Assembly (NCBI RefSeq): GCF_022549695.1
Contig: NZ_JAKZGS010000023.1
Location: 1 to 49,195 of the forward strand
Length of the DNA: 49,195 nucleotides
DNA from: Belliella calami
GTDB lineage: Bacteria; Bacteroidota; Bacteroidia; Cytophagales; Cyclobacteriaceae
Direction of reading: 5' to 3'
Part shown: positions 18,851-27,665 of the stretch, piece by piece
Layout: every line of letters begins with the position of its first letter
Position numbering within the stretch: position 1 is the stretch's first letter
Translations under genes and position numbers: made by a program
Notes under the pieces: model-generated
Database searches by the model: none
Told to the model about the DNA's origin: nothing
Seen by the model: the letters and a program-made list of their open reading frames with translations, nothing else

Positions 18851-19675
18851 TTATCTATTGTTTACAATGTTCAATTTGCCTTTTACCAATTCGGTAACTG
18901 CGTTTGTTGCTTTTGGAAATACTTTTCTTAAATCTATTTCCTCGTTTTGGGTTAATATATCCTGAAGGGTCTTCATAAAGATGTTTTTGATCTCCGTAGC
19001 CAAATTGACTTTGCAGATTCCATTTTGTATAGCTGTGCGAAGTTGTGATTCTGGTACTCCAGAACTACCATGAAGTACAAATGTAGCTTCAGTCACTTCT
19101 GCGACTATTGATTTCAATAAATCTATTTGGAGCATTGGTTCTTCTTTGTAAAATCCATGGGCAGTACCAATAGAAATTGCCAAAGCATCCACTCCTGTTT
19201 CTTCGACAAATTGTTTCGCTTCTTGGGGCTGCGTAAAACCATTGTGTGCGTGTGATTGTCCAAGTTTTGCGACAAATCCCAACTCAGCCTCAACATGAGC
19301 TCCATAGGATTTTGCTCTTTTCACGACCTCTTGTGTGAGCTTTACATTTTCGGAAAATGGCAACTCGGATCCGTCAATCATTACTGAATCAAACCCAGCA
19401 TCCAGACAACTTTGGGCTAAGTCCACAGAGCCTCCGTGATCCAAGTGGATCCAACCTTCTACACCAAATTGCTTCAACCCTTCCCTTCCCATAGCTACAG
19501 CAGTATTCAAACCCATGTAGTCTATGGAACTTTGCGTCAATTGCAATATAATAGAATCTCCTGTTTGTTGTGCAGCACCAAGGACACCATGCAATGTTTC
19601 CAGATTGTAGAAATTGGTGGCAAGAAGTCCTCTTTTCTCTTCTGTAAGTAGTTTTAATTTATTCTTAAGATTCAT
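18851..19675 (-). CDS. class II ketose-bisphosphate aldolase (GatY/KbaY-like)
   Basis: The 274-residue zinc aldolase cleaves a ketohexose 1,6-bisphosphate into dihydroxyacetone phosphate and glyceraldehyde 3-phosphate. Motifs are HLDHGG (Asp and zinc His, near residue 80), HVEAELG (near 130), GTAHGFYK (zinc His, near 178) and LHGSSGVP (zinc His, near 206). Length and the first block resemble tagatose-1,6-bisphosphate aldolases GatY/KbaY more than the longer FbaA. Its place between PfkB kinases and the AgaS gene supports tagatose 1,6-bisphosphate as substrate. Intergenic spacing is 1 and 3 bases. Confidence 0.88.
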   Translation of the reverse strand: MNLKNKLKLLTEEKRGLLATNFYNLETLHGVLGAAQQTGDSIILQLTQSSIDYMGLNTAVAMGREGLKQFGVEGWIHLDHGGSVDLAQSCLDAGFDSVMIDGSELPFSENVKLTQEVVKRAKSYGAHVEAELGFVAKLGQSHAHNGFTQPQEAKQFVEETGVDALAISIGTAHGFYKEEPMLQIDLLKSIVAEVTEATFVLHGSSGVPESQLRTAIQNGICKVNLATEIKNIFMKTLQDILTQNEEIDLRKVFPKATNAVTELVKGKLNIVNNR

Positions 19676-19678
19676 AAA

Positions 19679-20623
19679 TTATATATCCTGATTGAAAATT
19701 TCTTTAGCTATTTTGGTGAGTTGGGAGTTTGATTGAAATGCACCTGTACCACCTGCAGCTGTAGTATTGATCGCTCCAATCAGATTCCCGAATTTTAGGC
19801 AGTCAATTAATGGATCTCCAAAGAGGAATTTTGAAATAAAACCAGCATTGAAACTGTCTCCTGCACCAATGGCATCTACAAAGGAAGAATGTGAATATCC
19901 TCGTTGAACAGTTTGCTTTCCATTAGATACTAGGATACTGCCTTCTTCCCCCATTTTCAAAGCCACTTGATTGGCAAATGGACTTATTTTATCCAAAGCT
20001 TCTTCGACAGAATCAACTTTAGTGATACCAAGCAACTCAGATTTGTTTGGAAGGAAAATATCAACAAAAGGCAAGCATGCGGCATAGTCAAAATCAAAAG
20101 CTCCTTCGGGATCAGTCTGAAGGTCAAGGGATGTTGTCAGTCCAGCATCTTTTGCTTTTTTGAACAGTTGGACTATATCATTTTTGATGTTTTTCTGAAG
20201 AAAAAGGTTGGAAAAATGCAGGTGGTCAAATTGCTTTATCTCACTCCAGGGCACATCCTCTATGGTAAGGTTTTCCATAGCACCACAAAACGTGACATTG
20301 GCCCTGTCTTGATCATAATTCATCACTACGGTAACCCCTGATTGTTTATTTTTTACTTTTCTCAAAAAAGAACAATCAACTCCCCTATCTACCAATACCT
20401 TTTCAATAAATTCTCCAAAATAATCACTGCCCACCATTCCGCAAAAGGAGGTATCAATACCCAGAATCGAAATGTTCGAAGCAAATATTGCAGAACTACT
20501 TCCCAGAGTAAGATTCATATCATTGGCGATAATTTCATCTCCAATCTTTGGAAAGCCTTCTATATTATTCAATATCAGATCGACATTCAACTCCCCTACA
20601 ACCAGAATTTTCTTGTTTCCCAT
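19679..20623 (-). CDS. PfkB-family sugar kinase, candidate GalNAc kinase
   Basis: The 314-residue ribokinase-fold protein starts with GELNVDLIL and ends with the ATP/catalytic motif DAIGAGDSFNAGF (catalytic Asp near residue 253). It is distinct from the LacC-like kinase next to it and belongs to the general carbohydrate-kinase branch. Uptake by a sodium symporter delivers free sugar, so a sugar 6-kinase is required before AgaS; this gene is the natural candidate. Proteobacterial GalNAc kinases (AgaK) belong to another family, so this would be a non-orthologous solution. The substrate is inferred from context. Confidence 0.82.
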   Translation of the reverse strand: MGNKKILVVGELNVDLILNNIEGFPKIGDEIIANDMNLTLGSSSAIFASNISILGIDTSFCGMVGSDYFGEFIEKVLVDRGVDCSFLRKVKNKQSGVTVVMNYDQDRANVTFCGAMENLTIEDVPWSEIKQFDHLHFSNLFLQKNIKNDIVQLFKKAKDAGLTTSLDLQTDPEGAFDFDYAACLPFVDIFLPNKSELLGITKVDSVEEALDKISPFANQVALKMGEEGSILVSNGKQTVQRGYSHSSFVDAIGAGDSFNAGFISKFLFGDPLIDCLKFGNLIGAINTTAAGGTGAFQSNSQLTKIAKEIFNQDI

Positions 20624-20626
20624 TTC

Positions 20627-21523
20627 TCAGTTTTTTATTTCAACTCTGTCATAGAGCGTTTCAACATCATTTTTATACAGCATACCCAAATCTTCCCTAA
20701 GACAGTTGGCAGCTCCGCATGCCACGCCGAATTTTGCAATCTCTTCGATAGGCATACCTTTATTTACAGCGAAGCAAATCCCTGCTGTAAGACAATCACC
20801 ACTTCCAACAGTGCTAATCACCTTATCCAAAATCACCTTAGCATGTATTTGACGATTGTTAAACCTTAGCTCCAAACCTTCTTTTCCTTTCGTCAATGCC
20901 AAGCATTCAATTTTCTCAAAAGCATTCTCACCAAAATCTTTACAGGTTTCCAAGTATTCAGATTCATTTAAATGAAGTCCAAAAACATCCTCTTTCAAGG
21001 CATTTTCCAATTGTTCCCCTGTGCAATCCAGAAAGACTTTTACATTTCCTTGATTTGCCAACTTTACCAATTGCTGACAAGCATCCCGAGGGCTCCCACT
21101 TGGCCAGGAACCTGAAATACAAACCATTGAGGCTTTTCGAAGTGAGTTTTTATAATTTTCCAAAAACTCCTTGAAATCAATTTCATTCAATTGTGGACCA
21201 GGCTCTAGAATTTCAGTATGATCTGATTCTGATTCTGTTGTGATAAATGTGAAGCATTTTCTATTAGATCCCTGAATGTCAATCCCTGATAACTTCACTC
21301 CCTGATTTGTGCAAGAATTTTTTATCCAGCTCCCAGTTGCTCCTGCCCAGATACCCATCAACTCCACATCCGCAACTAGCTCTTGGAGTGCCAATGCGAC
21401 ATGAATCCCTTTTCCTCCAGGAAATTCTTTTATTTTTTCAATCCTGTTGCTTAAACCCAATTTAATCGAAGGCAAATAAGCAAAAGTATCTATGGAAGGG
21501 TTTGGACAGACTGCTAAGATCAT
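20627..21523 (-). CDS. tagatose-6-phosphate kinase-like (LacC/FruK branch of PfkB)
   Basis: The 298-residue protein has the 1-phosphofructokinase/LacC signature: PNPSIDTFAY near the N-terminus, GGKGIHVALAL (residues 37-47) and TVGSGDCLTAG with the catalytic Asp near residue 246. This branch phosphorylates ketose 6- or 1-phosphates at the other end. With AgaS upstream and a GatY-like aldolase downstream, tagatose 6-phosphate is the likely substrate. The ATP loop reads GSGDCLTAG where GAGDS is usual, a mild variant. The gene starts one base after the AgaS stop. Confidence 0.83.
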   Translation of the reverse strand: MILAVCPNPSIDTFAYLPSIKLGLSNRIEKIKEFPGGKGIHVALALQELVADVELMGIWAGATGSWIKNSCTNQGVKLSGIDIQGSNRKCFTFITTESESDHTEILEPGPQLNEIDFKEFLENYKNSLRKASMVCISGSWPSGSPRDACQQLVKLANQGNVKVFLDCTGEQLENALKEDVFGLHLNESEYLETCKDFGENAFEKIECLALTKGKEGLELRFNNRQIHAKVILDKVISTVGSGDCLTAGICFAVNKGMPIEEIAKFGVACGAANCLREDLGMLYKNDVETLYDRVEIKN

Positions 21524-21524
21524 T

Positions 21525-22700
21525 TTAATGCTTGTTATAAATTTTCACTCCTTGAACTACCCTAGAAATAGCTCCACTTACAGAAGGACTATCAGGATGA
21601 AGACCTAAAGCCAACGATTTGTAAAATCCTAGTAACTGACCAATTAGCGTAGCTACCAACACATTGAAATCCCCAACAGTATTATCTGAAGAGCTATTGG
21701 AAACATTCAAAATGGAATCAAAATCATCCTTTTCTTGAATTCCAAAACTAATGGAAGGAATCTCCCTCAAATCCGATGAAATGCTTTTGGCTAAATCTCT
21801 TTCATACTGATATACATGTGCATCATGAGAAAAAAGGAATACTACTAAACTCTTTTCATTCAATACAGCTCTTGGCCCATGTCTAAAACCCAAAAATGAG
21901 TCATGCTTACAGACTACTTGACCGTCAGTCAGCTCCTGAAGTTTCAAATGACATTCTCTGGCAATTCCCAATAATGGCCCTGAACCCAAAAATATGACTC
22001 TTTCAAAGTCCAAATCAGCTATTTTTTGAAATTTGGGAGGATAATTATTCAAGATGTATTCAGCATACTTAGAGGCTGATGCGACTTCTTCTTTCTTCGA
22101 AATCATTGCCTTCAAATCTGAAATCAGCAAAACTGAAAGCAACATTGAAGTAAAACTGCCAGTCATAGCCAAGCTTTTGTCATTAGCTTCTTTGGGCAAT
22201 TGCAGACAATGAGTATTTGATTTGTGTTGCCTCGCATATTCAGCCAATTGACCTTCTTCATTGCAAGTGATGATAAAATGGTATAGGTTGCTTGCATGTA
22301 AATCAGCAAGTCTTACCGTTTCCACACTTTCGGGACTGTTGCCTGATCTCGCAAATGAAATCAAAAGTGTAGGTACATCATCCATGAAAAACAATTCAGG
22401 ATGCGTTACCAAGTCTGTAGTAGCAAGAGCCTGAGTGATTTTCCCTGTATTCTTCTGAACCAAACCTTGTGCTGCTTCGCCAATAAATGCCGAAGAACCA
22501 GCACCGGTGAGAATGATTCGGAGGTTGGGGATTTCAAAAATCGGGTCTAAAAATGCTAAAATTTGACTTTTGTTTGTGTCAATCAAATTCAATACATCTA
22601 ACCAAAGATGAGGCTGATGCGCAATTTCCCTTGCGGTTTCATGTGCACCAACTCTCTCGGCTTTTTGATGGTCTAAGTTTAAGTAGGTTGTTGATATCAT
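21525..22700 (-). CDS. agaS: AgaS-family galactosamine-6-phosphate deaminase/isomerase
   Basis: The 391-residue protein is a tandem SIS-domain sugar isomerase of AgaS length. SIS domain one (about 45-200) carries LTGAGSSAFIGEAAQ and SFARSGNSPESVETV; domain two (about 220-370) carries LGSGPLLGIARECHLKLQELT and the HDSFLGFRHGPRAVL block. AgaS converts galactosamine 6-phosphate to tagatose 6-phosphate and ammonia. Its presence is the main reason for reading the locus as a GalNAc/galactosamine pathway. It begins 10 bases after the symporter gene. GlmS-like or NagB-like roles are less likely given the sequence blocks and length. Confidence 0.88.
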   Translation of the reverse strand: MISTTYLNLDHQKAERVGAHETAREIAHQPHLWLDVLNLIDTNKSQILAFLDPIFEIPNLRIILTGAGSSAFIGEAAQGLVQKNTGKITQALATTDLVTHPELFFMDDVPTLLISFARSGNSPESVETVRLADLHASNLYHFIITCNEEGQLAEYARQHKSNTHCLQLPKEANDKSLAMTGSFTSMLLSVLLISDLKAMISKKEEVASASKYAEYILNNYPPKFQKIADLDFERVIFLGSGPLLGIARECHLKLQELTDGQVVCKHDSFLGFRHGPRAVLNEKSLVVFLFSHDAHVYQYERDLAKSISSDLREIPSISFGIQEKDDFDSILNVSNSSSDNTVGDFNVLVATLIGQLLGFYKSLALGLHPDSPSVSGAISRVVQGVKIYNKH

Positions 22701-22710
22701 TGTTTTTTGG

Positions 22711-24486
22711 TTATTCTTTGTCTATTAATTTATATACAACTGCAAAGGCGAGGATGGATCCTAAAAGCATCCCATACCCTAGATTTGGTTCTCCTAATAC
22801 AATTTTTCCAATCCCTATCAGTAAGGCATAAATTGCGATAACTCCTATGGCAAAAGAAAAAATAGCTTTTTGGAATCCAAACAAATTCTCATCCACTACA
22901 ATCCCTGAATCTGTCTTGGCCAAAGCACGAACTTTCGCCCAGCCTCTACCAGGTACTTTTGTTATGGTCAAAAAATTCACCAATACTTTTTGATCTGTTG
23001 GCTTTGAAATGAAAGTAACTAAAACCCAACTAATAGTGGTAATAGCAACACCAATAACTAATTCAATATGAGTAGGTAAAGGATTGAAGTAAAGCTTGTG
23101 GACAAATGAAAAGTACAATGCCACCAAGAATGAAACGATCATAGCTGCCAATTCACTTGCCGCATTGATTCTCCACCAATACCATCTCAAAATGTATAAC
23201 AGACCAGTTCCAGCACCGATTTGCAATAAAATACTAAAGCTTTGCAGTGCATTCTCCAGTTGTAGGGCAATCAATCCACCCAAAAGCATAATCAAAACAG
23301 TAGCGATTCTTCCAACATTCACGAGTGTTTTTTGGGAACTGTTTGGGTTGATGAATCTTTTGTAGAAATCATTGACAACATAAGATGCTCCCCAATTTAA
23401 ATGAGTGGACAAAGTGGACATATACGCTGCCACAAGTGAGGTAACGACCAAGCCCATCAGTCCCACAGGCAAGAAAGATAACATCGCTGGATAGGCTATA
23501 TCATCTTGGATAATATTAGAAGCAGTATTCGGAAATGCTGCACTGATGTCTGATAAATTTGGAAATACGATAATGGAGCATAATGCAACAATGATCCATG
23601 GCCAAGGCCTGATTGCATAATGCACTATGTTGAAAAGCAAAACTGAGCTAAAGGCATGTTTTTCATTTTTTGCCGCAAGCATCCTTTGTACTACATATCC
23701 ACCACCACCAGGCTCAGCTCCTGGATACCATACAGACCACCATTGAATAAACAAAGGGATAAAAAAGACCATAACTGCCAATTCCATATTTCCGAAATCA
23801 GGCAGAATATTCAATCTTTTGCTCACTTCAGGATTTGCCAATAGATTTTCCATTCCTCCCACTGCAGGATGAGTTACTGCTATATAAGCTGCCGCAATAG
23901 CACCCCCAAGAGAAAGTCCAAATTGGATAAAATCTGTCAAAACCACTCCCCTCAAACCTCCTAATGAACTATATATAACTGTTACTACACCAGAAATCAA
24001 AAGCGTTTGCAATGGACTAATCCCCAATAATATCCCTCCAATCTTTATCGCAGCAAGAGAAACTGAAGCGATGATCACAACATTGAAGAAAACTCCTAGA
24101 TATATAGCGCGGAAACCTCTTAAAAAGGCAGCGATTTTCCCACTGTAGCGCATTTCATAAAACTCAATATCGGTCAAAACCCCAGATCTTTTCCAAAGTT
24201 TTGCGAAGAAAAATACGGTCAACATGCCTGTCAGCAAAAAACTCCACCAAACCCAATTTCCAGAAATCCCATTTTTACGGACAATATCAGTAACCAAATT
24301 TGGGGTGTCTGTAGAAAAAGTGGTGGCCACCATAGAGATTCCCAAAAGCCACCAGGACATCGTACCTCCTGCATTGAAGTACTCCTCCTGACTTTTGGAA
24401 GCTTTCTTTGCTGTGTACAAGCCAATGACAAGCGAAACTGCAAAAAAGGCAATCAATATGATCCAATCAATCTGTTGTAAAAGCAT
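22711..24486 (-). CDS. sodium/solute symporter (SSS family), candidate GalNAc importer
   Basis: The 591-residue inner-membrane protein has about 13-14 hydrophobic segments, starting with WIILIAFFAVSLVIGLY. It carries SSS-family blocks such as NAGGTMSWWLLGISMVATTFS in TM2 and GGYVVQRMLAAKNEKHA before TM8. It opens the seven-gene operon that ends with GH109, so it is likely to import the monosaccharide released in the periplasm. Because it does not phosphorylate its cargo, a cytosolic kinase is needed, consistent with the extra PfkB gene. Some SSS proteins carry galactose, sialic acid or myo-inositol, so specificity is inferred. Confidence 0.85.
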   Translation of the reverse strand: MLLQQIDWIILIAFFAVSLVIGLYTAKKASKSQEEYFNAGGTMSWWLLGISMVATTFSTDTPNLVTDIVRKNGISGNWVWWSFLLTGMLTVFFFAKLWKRSGVLTDIEFYEMRYSGKIAAFLRGFRAIYLGVFFNVVIIASVSLAAIKIGGILLGISPLQTLLISGVVTVIYSSLGGLRGVVLTDFIQFGLSLGGAIAAAYIAVTHPAVGGMENLLANPEVSKRLNILPDFGNMELAVMVFFIPLFIQWWSVWYPGAEPGGGGYVVQRMLAAKNEKHAFSSVLLFNIVHYAIRPWPWIIVALCSIIVFPNLSDISAAFPNTASNIIQDDIAYPAMLSFLPVGLMGLVVTSLVAAYMSTLSTHLNWGASYVVNDFYKRFINPNSSQKTLVNVGRIATVLIMLLGGLIALQLENALQSFSILLQIGAGTGLLYILRWYWWRINAASELAAMIVSFLVALYFSFVHKLYFNPLPTHIELVIGVAITTISWVLVTFISKPTDQKVLVNFLTITKVPGRGWAKVRALAKTDSGIVVDENLFGFQKAIFSFAIGVIAIYALLIGIGKIVLGEPNLGYGMLLGSILAFAVVYKLIDKE

Positions 24487-24762
24487 TATTCTTTCGAATC
24501 TTTATGTTATATATTTTCTTATTAATTCTTAAATTTTAAAGGAACCGCTATAATTTTCCCCTAACAAATGCATTTTCCTTTATCAAATTTTGAGAATTGT
24601 GCCCAAACAAACTGATTCGGCCATAAAAACTCAAAAACAAACCCTTTTTTATTCAGCAAAGCTTAAGTTTTGTTTGATAGTTTCGGAATTTATCGAAATA
24701 TAAAAACTTTCATTATTATATGAAACGAAATTAAAATATTTTCATTTTATTTTTTTAATAAA
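24487..24762 (-). promoter_or_regulatory. regulatory region of the symporter operon with AgaR-like boxes
   Basis: The 336-base gap 24487-24822 holds no gene. On the minus strand TTTCGTTTCATATA (24730-24717) and on the plus strand TTTCATTTTATTTT (24740-24753) resemble the phased TTTCRTTTYRTTTY core recalled for AgaR; a further TTTCG-n8-CGAAA dyad lies at about 24690-24707. No clean TAnnTTTG box was seen. Confidence 0.4.
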
Positions 24763-24797
24763 ACAAAAAAACCCTGACAAGCGGTAGCTTATCAGGG
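24763..24797 (-). terminator. terminator after the GH20 gene
   Basis: On the minus strand CCCTGATAAGC and GCTTGTCAGGG pair over eleven positions (one G-U) around a TACC loop, followed by seven T. Confidence 0.85.
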
Positions 24798-24822
24798 CTT
24801 AAATAATAATGGAAAATGTAGT

Positions 24823-26730
24823 TTATTTTACTTCTATAGAATACACTGCACTTTCACGATTGGAAGGTGTCACAATAATATATTTTAGTTTTAAAGGACC
24901 CTGCCCATCTCCAGGGGTCGGCATCAAAAATTCACCCCTGTACAATTGTGAAGTCCTATCTGCCTGATGGCCATCATAAGTATAGTAGATTTGACTTCCT
25001 TTTACACTTGGTGTCATTTTGATAAATTTCTTTCCGTCAGCATCCGAAATTTCAATTTTTGCTTCTGGAATTCTAAAATTCACTTCCTGATATTCAAGTT
25101 CCGCTAGTCTTTTTGGAAGCCTTGAGGTAAAAAATGCATCATAGTCTTTATTCTCCTTAGGCATCCAAGCTACTTCAGACAATGCCAAAAGCCTTGGAAA
25201 AACCATATACTGCATCTTTGCAAATGAAGGGACATATTCTGTCCACATATTTGCCTGTACGCCCAAAATATGCTTTTGCTGCTCTTCAGTCAGTGACTCA
25301 GGTTTTGGATAATAACTGTAAACCTTCTCCAAAGGCAACAGACAACAAATAAATAAAGGCTCATCAGCCTGAGAACCTTGTCCGTGATCAATGTACATGT
25401 GACTGTTTGGAGTCATGATCACATCATGGTTCATCTTGGCTGCTTCAATACCTCCAGCTTCTCCCCTCCAACTCATCACCGTAGCATTTGGCGCTAACCC
25501 TCCTTCCAAAATCTCATCCCAGCCAATCAGGTTTCTCCCATTCTTATTCAAAAACTTCTCAATTCTCCTGATAAAGAAGCTTTGCAACTCATGCTCATCT
25601 TTCAATTTGTTTTTCTTGATGAAATCCTGGGCAATAGCGGAAGTTTTCCAATGATCTTTCGGAACTTCATCTCCTCCTATATGGATATATTCACTTGGAA
25701 AGATATCCATCACTTCTGTCAAAACATCTTCCAAAAACCTGAATGTAGATTCCTTTGGACCATAAATATTGTAAAGAACACCCCAATAGCCTGGTACTTT
25801 TGGATAAATTTCATTGTTATATAAATTACCCTTTTCATCTTTTGCTACAATTGTACCTTTTTGAACTCCACCATCTTTCACCTCAAAACTTCCCAATTCG
25901 GGATATGCTGCCAATACTGCGGATGTATGGCCTGGCAGCTCAATTTCCGGTATTACTGTTATTTTCCGATCGGCTGCATATTGTACCAATTCTCTAGCTT
26001 CCTCTTGCGTATAGTAGCCACCATGTTTGATCCCATCATAAATAAATGGTTTGAAATCTCCGTATTGTCCAATAATAGTCTCATCCCTCCATGCTGCTAT
26101 CTCTGTAAGCTTTGGATACTTTTTGATCTCCAATCGCCATCCCTGATCATCCGTCAAATGCCAATGAAGTCTGTTCAACTTAAAATGTGCCATCAAGTCT
26201 ACAATCTGCTTCATTTCATCAAGCGTCCTGAAATGCCTACTTACATCTATCATCAATCCCCTGTAACCAAACTCAGGCTTATCGTCAATTTCCAAAACCG
26301 GAACTGTCAATTTACCATCGCTTTCTTCGATTAATTGCAATAAAGTCTGAAATGCATAAAAAACACCAGCTTCTCCTCCTTTTATCTCAATTTTGCTTTG
26401 ATCTACTACCAAATGATACGCTTCCGGATCAAGATTTTTATCGTAGGAAACTGAGATAAGTGTATTGGTTTGATTTTGGGATGAAATGCCAAGGTTTACG
26501 TGATATCTATTTTTTAGGTAGTCATTGAAGAGTGAAGCTGATTTTCTTAGTCCAGCACTTTCAGCAAAAACCAAAGCTCCATCTCCAATCTCCACATTAC
26601 CTGTACCCATATTTACTTTCAATGGATAAGGAACTACAGATAAGGACTCACCTTGTTGTCCATATAGTAAAGCAATATTGAAAAAAATAGAAAGGCATCC
26701 TGCTATCACAAATTTAAATTGTTTCTTCAT
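24823..26730 (-). CDS. GH20 beta-N-acetylhexosaminidase
   Basis: The 635-residue exo-enzyme removes terminal beta-GlcNAc or beta-GalNAc by substrate-assisted catalysis. A signal peptide (residues 1-25, ending LLYGQ) exports it; a GH20b domain (about 30-145) precedes the barrel, which shows RGLMIDVSRHF, LHWHLTDDQGWRLEIK and the catalytic Asp-Glu pair in HIGGDEVPK (near residue 350), then LIGWDEI and VMSWRGEAGG. The C-terminal 100 residues resemble the FN3-like/chitobiase C-terminal appendage. It is last in a four-gene minus-strand operon and would feed GalNAc/GlcNAc to the adjacent symporter. Confidence 0.94.
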   Translation of the reverse strand: MKKQFKFVIAGCLSIFFNIALLYGQQGESLSVVPYPLKVNMGTGNVEIGDGALVFAESAGLRKSASLFNDYLKNRYHVNLGISSQNQTNTLISVSYDKNLDPEAYHLVVDQSKIEIKGGEAGVFYAFQTLLQLIEESDGKLTVPVLEIDDKPEFGYRGLMIDVSRHFRTLDEMKQIVDLMAHFKLNRLHWHLTDDQGWRLEIKKYPKLTEIAAWRDETIIGQYGDFKPFIYDGIKHGGYYTQEEARELVQYAADRKITVIPEIELPGHTSAVLAAYPELGSFEVKDGGVQKGTIVAKDEKGNLYNNEIYPKVPGYWGVLYNIYGPKESTFRFLEDVLTEVMDIFPSEYIHIGGDEVPKDHWKTSAIAQDFIKKNKLKDEHELQSFFIRRIEKFLNKNGRNLIGWDEILEGGLAPNATVMSWRGEAGGIEAAKMNHDVIMTPNSHMYIDHGQGSQADEPLFICCLLPLEKVYSYYPKPESLTEEQQKHILGVQANMWTEYVPSFAKMQYMVFPRLLALSEVAWMPKENKDYDAFFTSRLPKRLAELEYQEVNFRIPEAKIEISDADGKKFIKMTPSVKGSQIYYTYDGHQADRTSQLYRGEFLMPTPGDGQGPLKLKYIIVTPSNRESAVYSIEVK

Positions 26731-26742
26731 TTCAAATATTAA

Positions 26743-27660
26743 TTAGATTTTAAATTGATCTACTTCACGATAAGCTTTGATCAGTGCTTTTTCTCCTTCT
26801 ATTCCAGAAGAAGCATTTCCATGTTCCATCCCAACTATTCCCTCAAAGCCTTTTTCCGCTAAAAATTTGAAAACATTTTTATAATTGATTTCGCCAGTTC
26901 CAGGTTCTTTTCTTCCTGGATTATCGCCAACTTGGATATAGGCAATTTCATCCCAGCATTTTTCCATATTTGGTATTAAGTTCCCTTCGTTTCGCTGCAT
27001 GTGGTAAGCATCATAGAGGATTTTGCATGCAGGGCTTCCTACCGCTTTGCAAATTGCATAGGATTGATCAGAGTTTCTTAGGAATAGTTCTGGAGTATCA
27101 CTCAAAGGTTCAAGCACCATAGTCAAACCATGGGGTTCTAAAATTTCAGCTCCCCTTTTGAGTGCTTCAATGACATTTCCGGTCTGTATACCCAAAGGCA
27201 AATTTCTTTCATAAAAACCAGGGACTACAGTCATCCACTTTGCATTGACACGTTTGGCAACCTCTACAGATTTTTTGCATGTATTGATGAAGTTTTCCAA
27301 AAATTCTTCTTTTCCAGTAGTCAGAGAAATCTTCCAATTATCACCTCCATCTACTACAAATACACCCATGGTCATCTGAAGTCTCTCAAGTGCTTTCGCT
27401 ATTCTCTCTTGTTCTTCTACCGGCCTTCCCAACATCCCATTATCTTCCAAAGATCGAAAACCTTGATCTGCCATAAAATCAAGCTGAGAGACGAGATCTT
27501 TTCCAGCATGATTTTGGAACATCCCAAAATGCGGTGCATAATCCAAATTAAACCTATCTGCTTTTCTCACAAAACTTTCTCCAGCAATCAGGTCAAACCC
27601 TGTCAATCCACCTATAATTGAGCCCAAAGAAACGTTTCTAATAAATTTTCTCCTTTTCAT
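26743..27660 (-). CDS. Tat-exported TIM-barrel isomerase/epimerase-like protein
   Basis: The 305-residue protein starts with a Tat-type signal KRRKFIRNVSLG and continues as an AP-endonuclease-2-fold TIM barrel similar to hydroxypyruvate isomerase and sugar-phosphate isomerase/epimerases. Metal-ligand candidates are the Glu in LVLEPLSDTPE, DAYHMQ and the final Glu in VGMEHGN. Export implies it does not act on cytosolic phosphosugars. Six bases separate it from the preceding oxidoreductase gene and 12 from GH20. Periplasmic pairs of this kind are known in 3-keto-glycoside processing, which is a plausible but unproven role. Confidence 0.8.
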   Translation of the reverse strand: MKRRKFIRNVSLGSIIGGLTGFDLIAGESFVRKADRFNLDYAPHFGMFQNHAGKDLVSQLDFMADQGFRSLEDNGMLGRPVEEQERIAKALERLQMTMGVFVVDGGDNWKISLTTGKEEFLENFINTCKKSVEVAKRVNAKWMTVVPGFYERNLPLGIQTGNVIEALKRGAEILEPHGLTMVLEPLSDTPELFLRNSDQSYAICKAVGSPACKILYDAYHMQRNEGNLIPNMEKCWDEIAYIQVGDNPGRKEPGTGEINYKNVFKFLAEKGFEGIVGMEHGNASSGIEGEKALIKAYREVDQFKI

Positions 27661-27665
27661 CCTTC

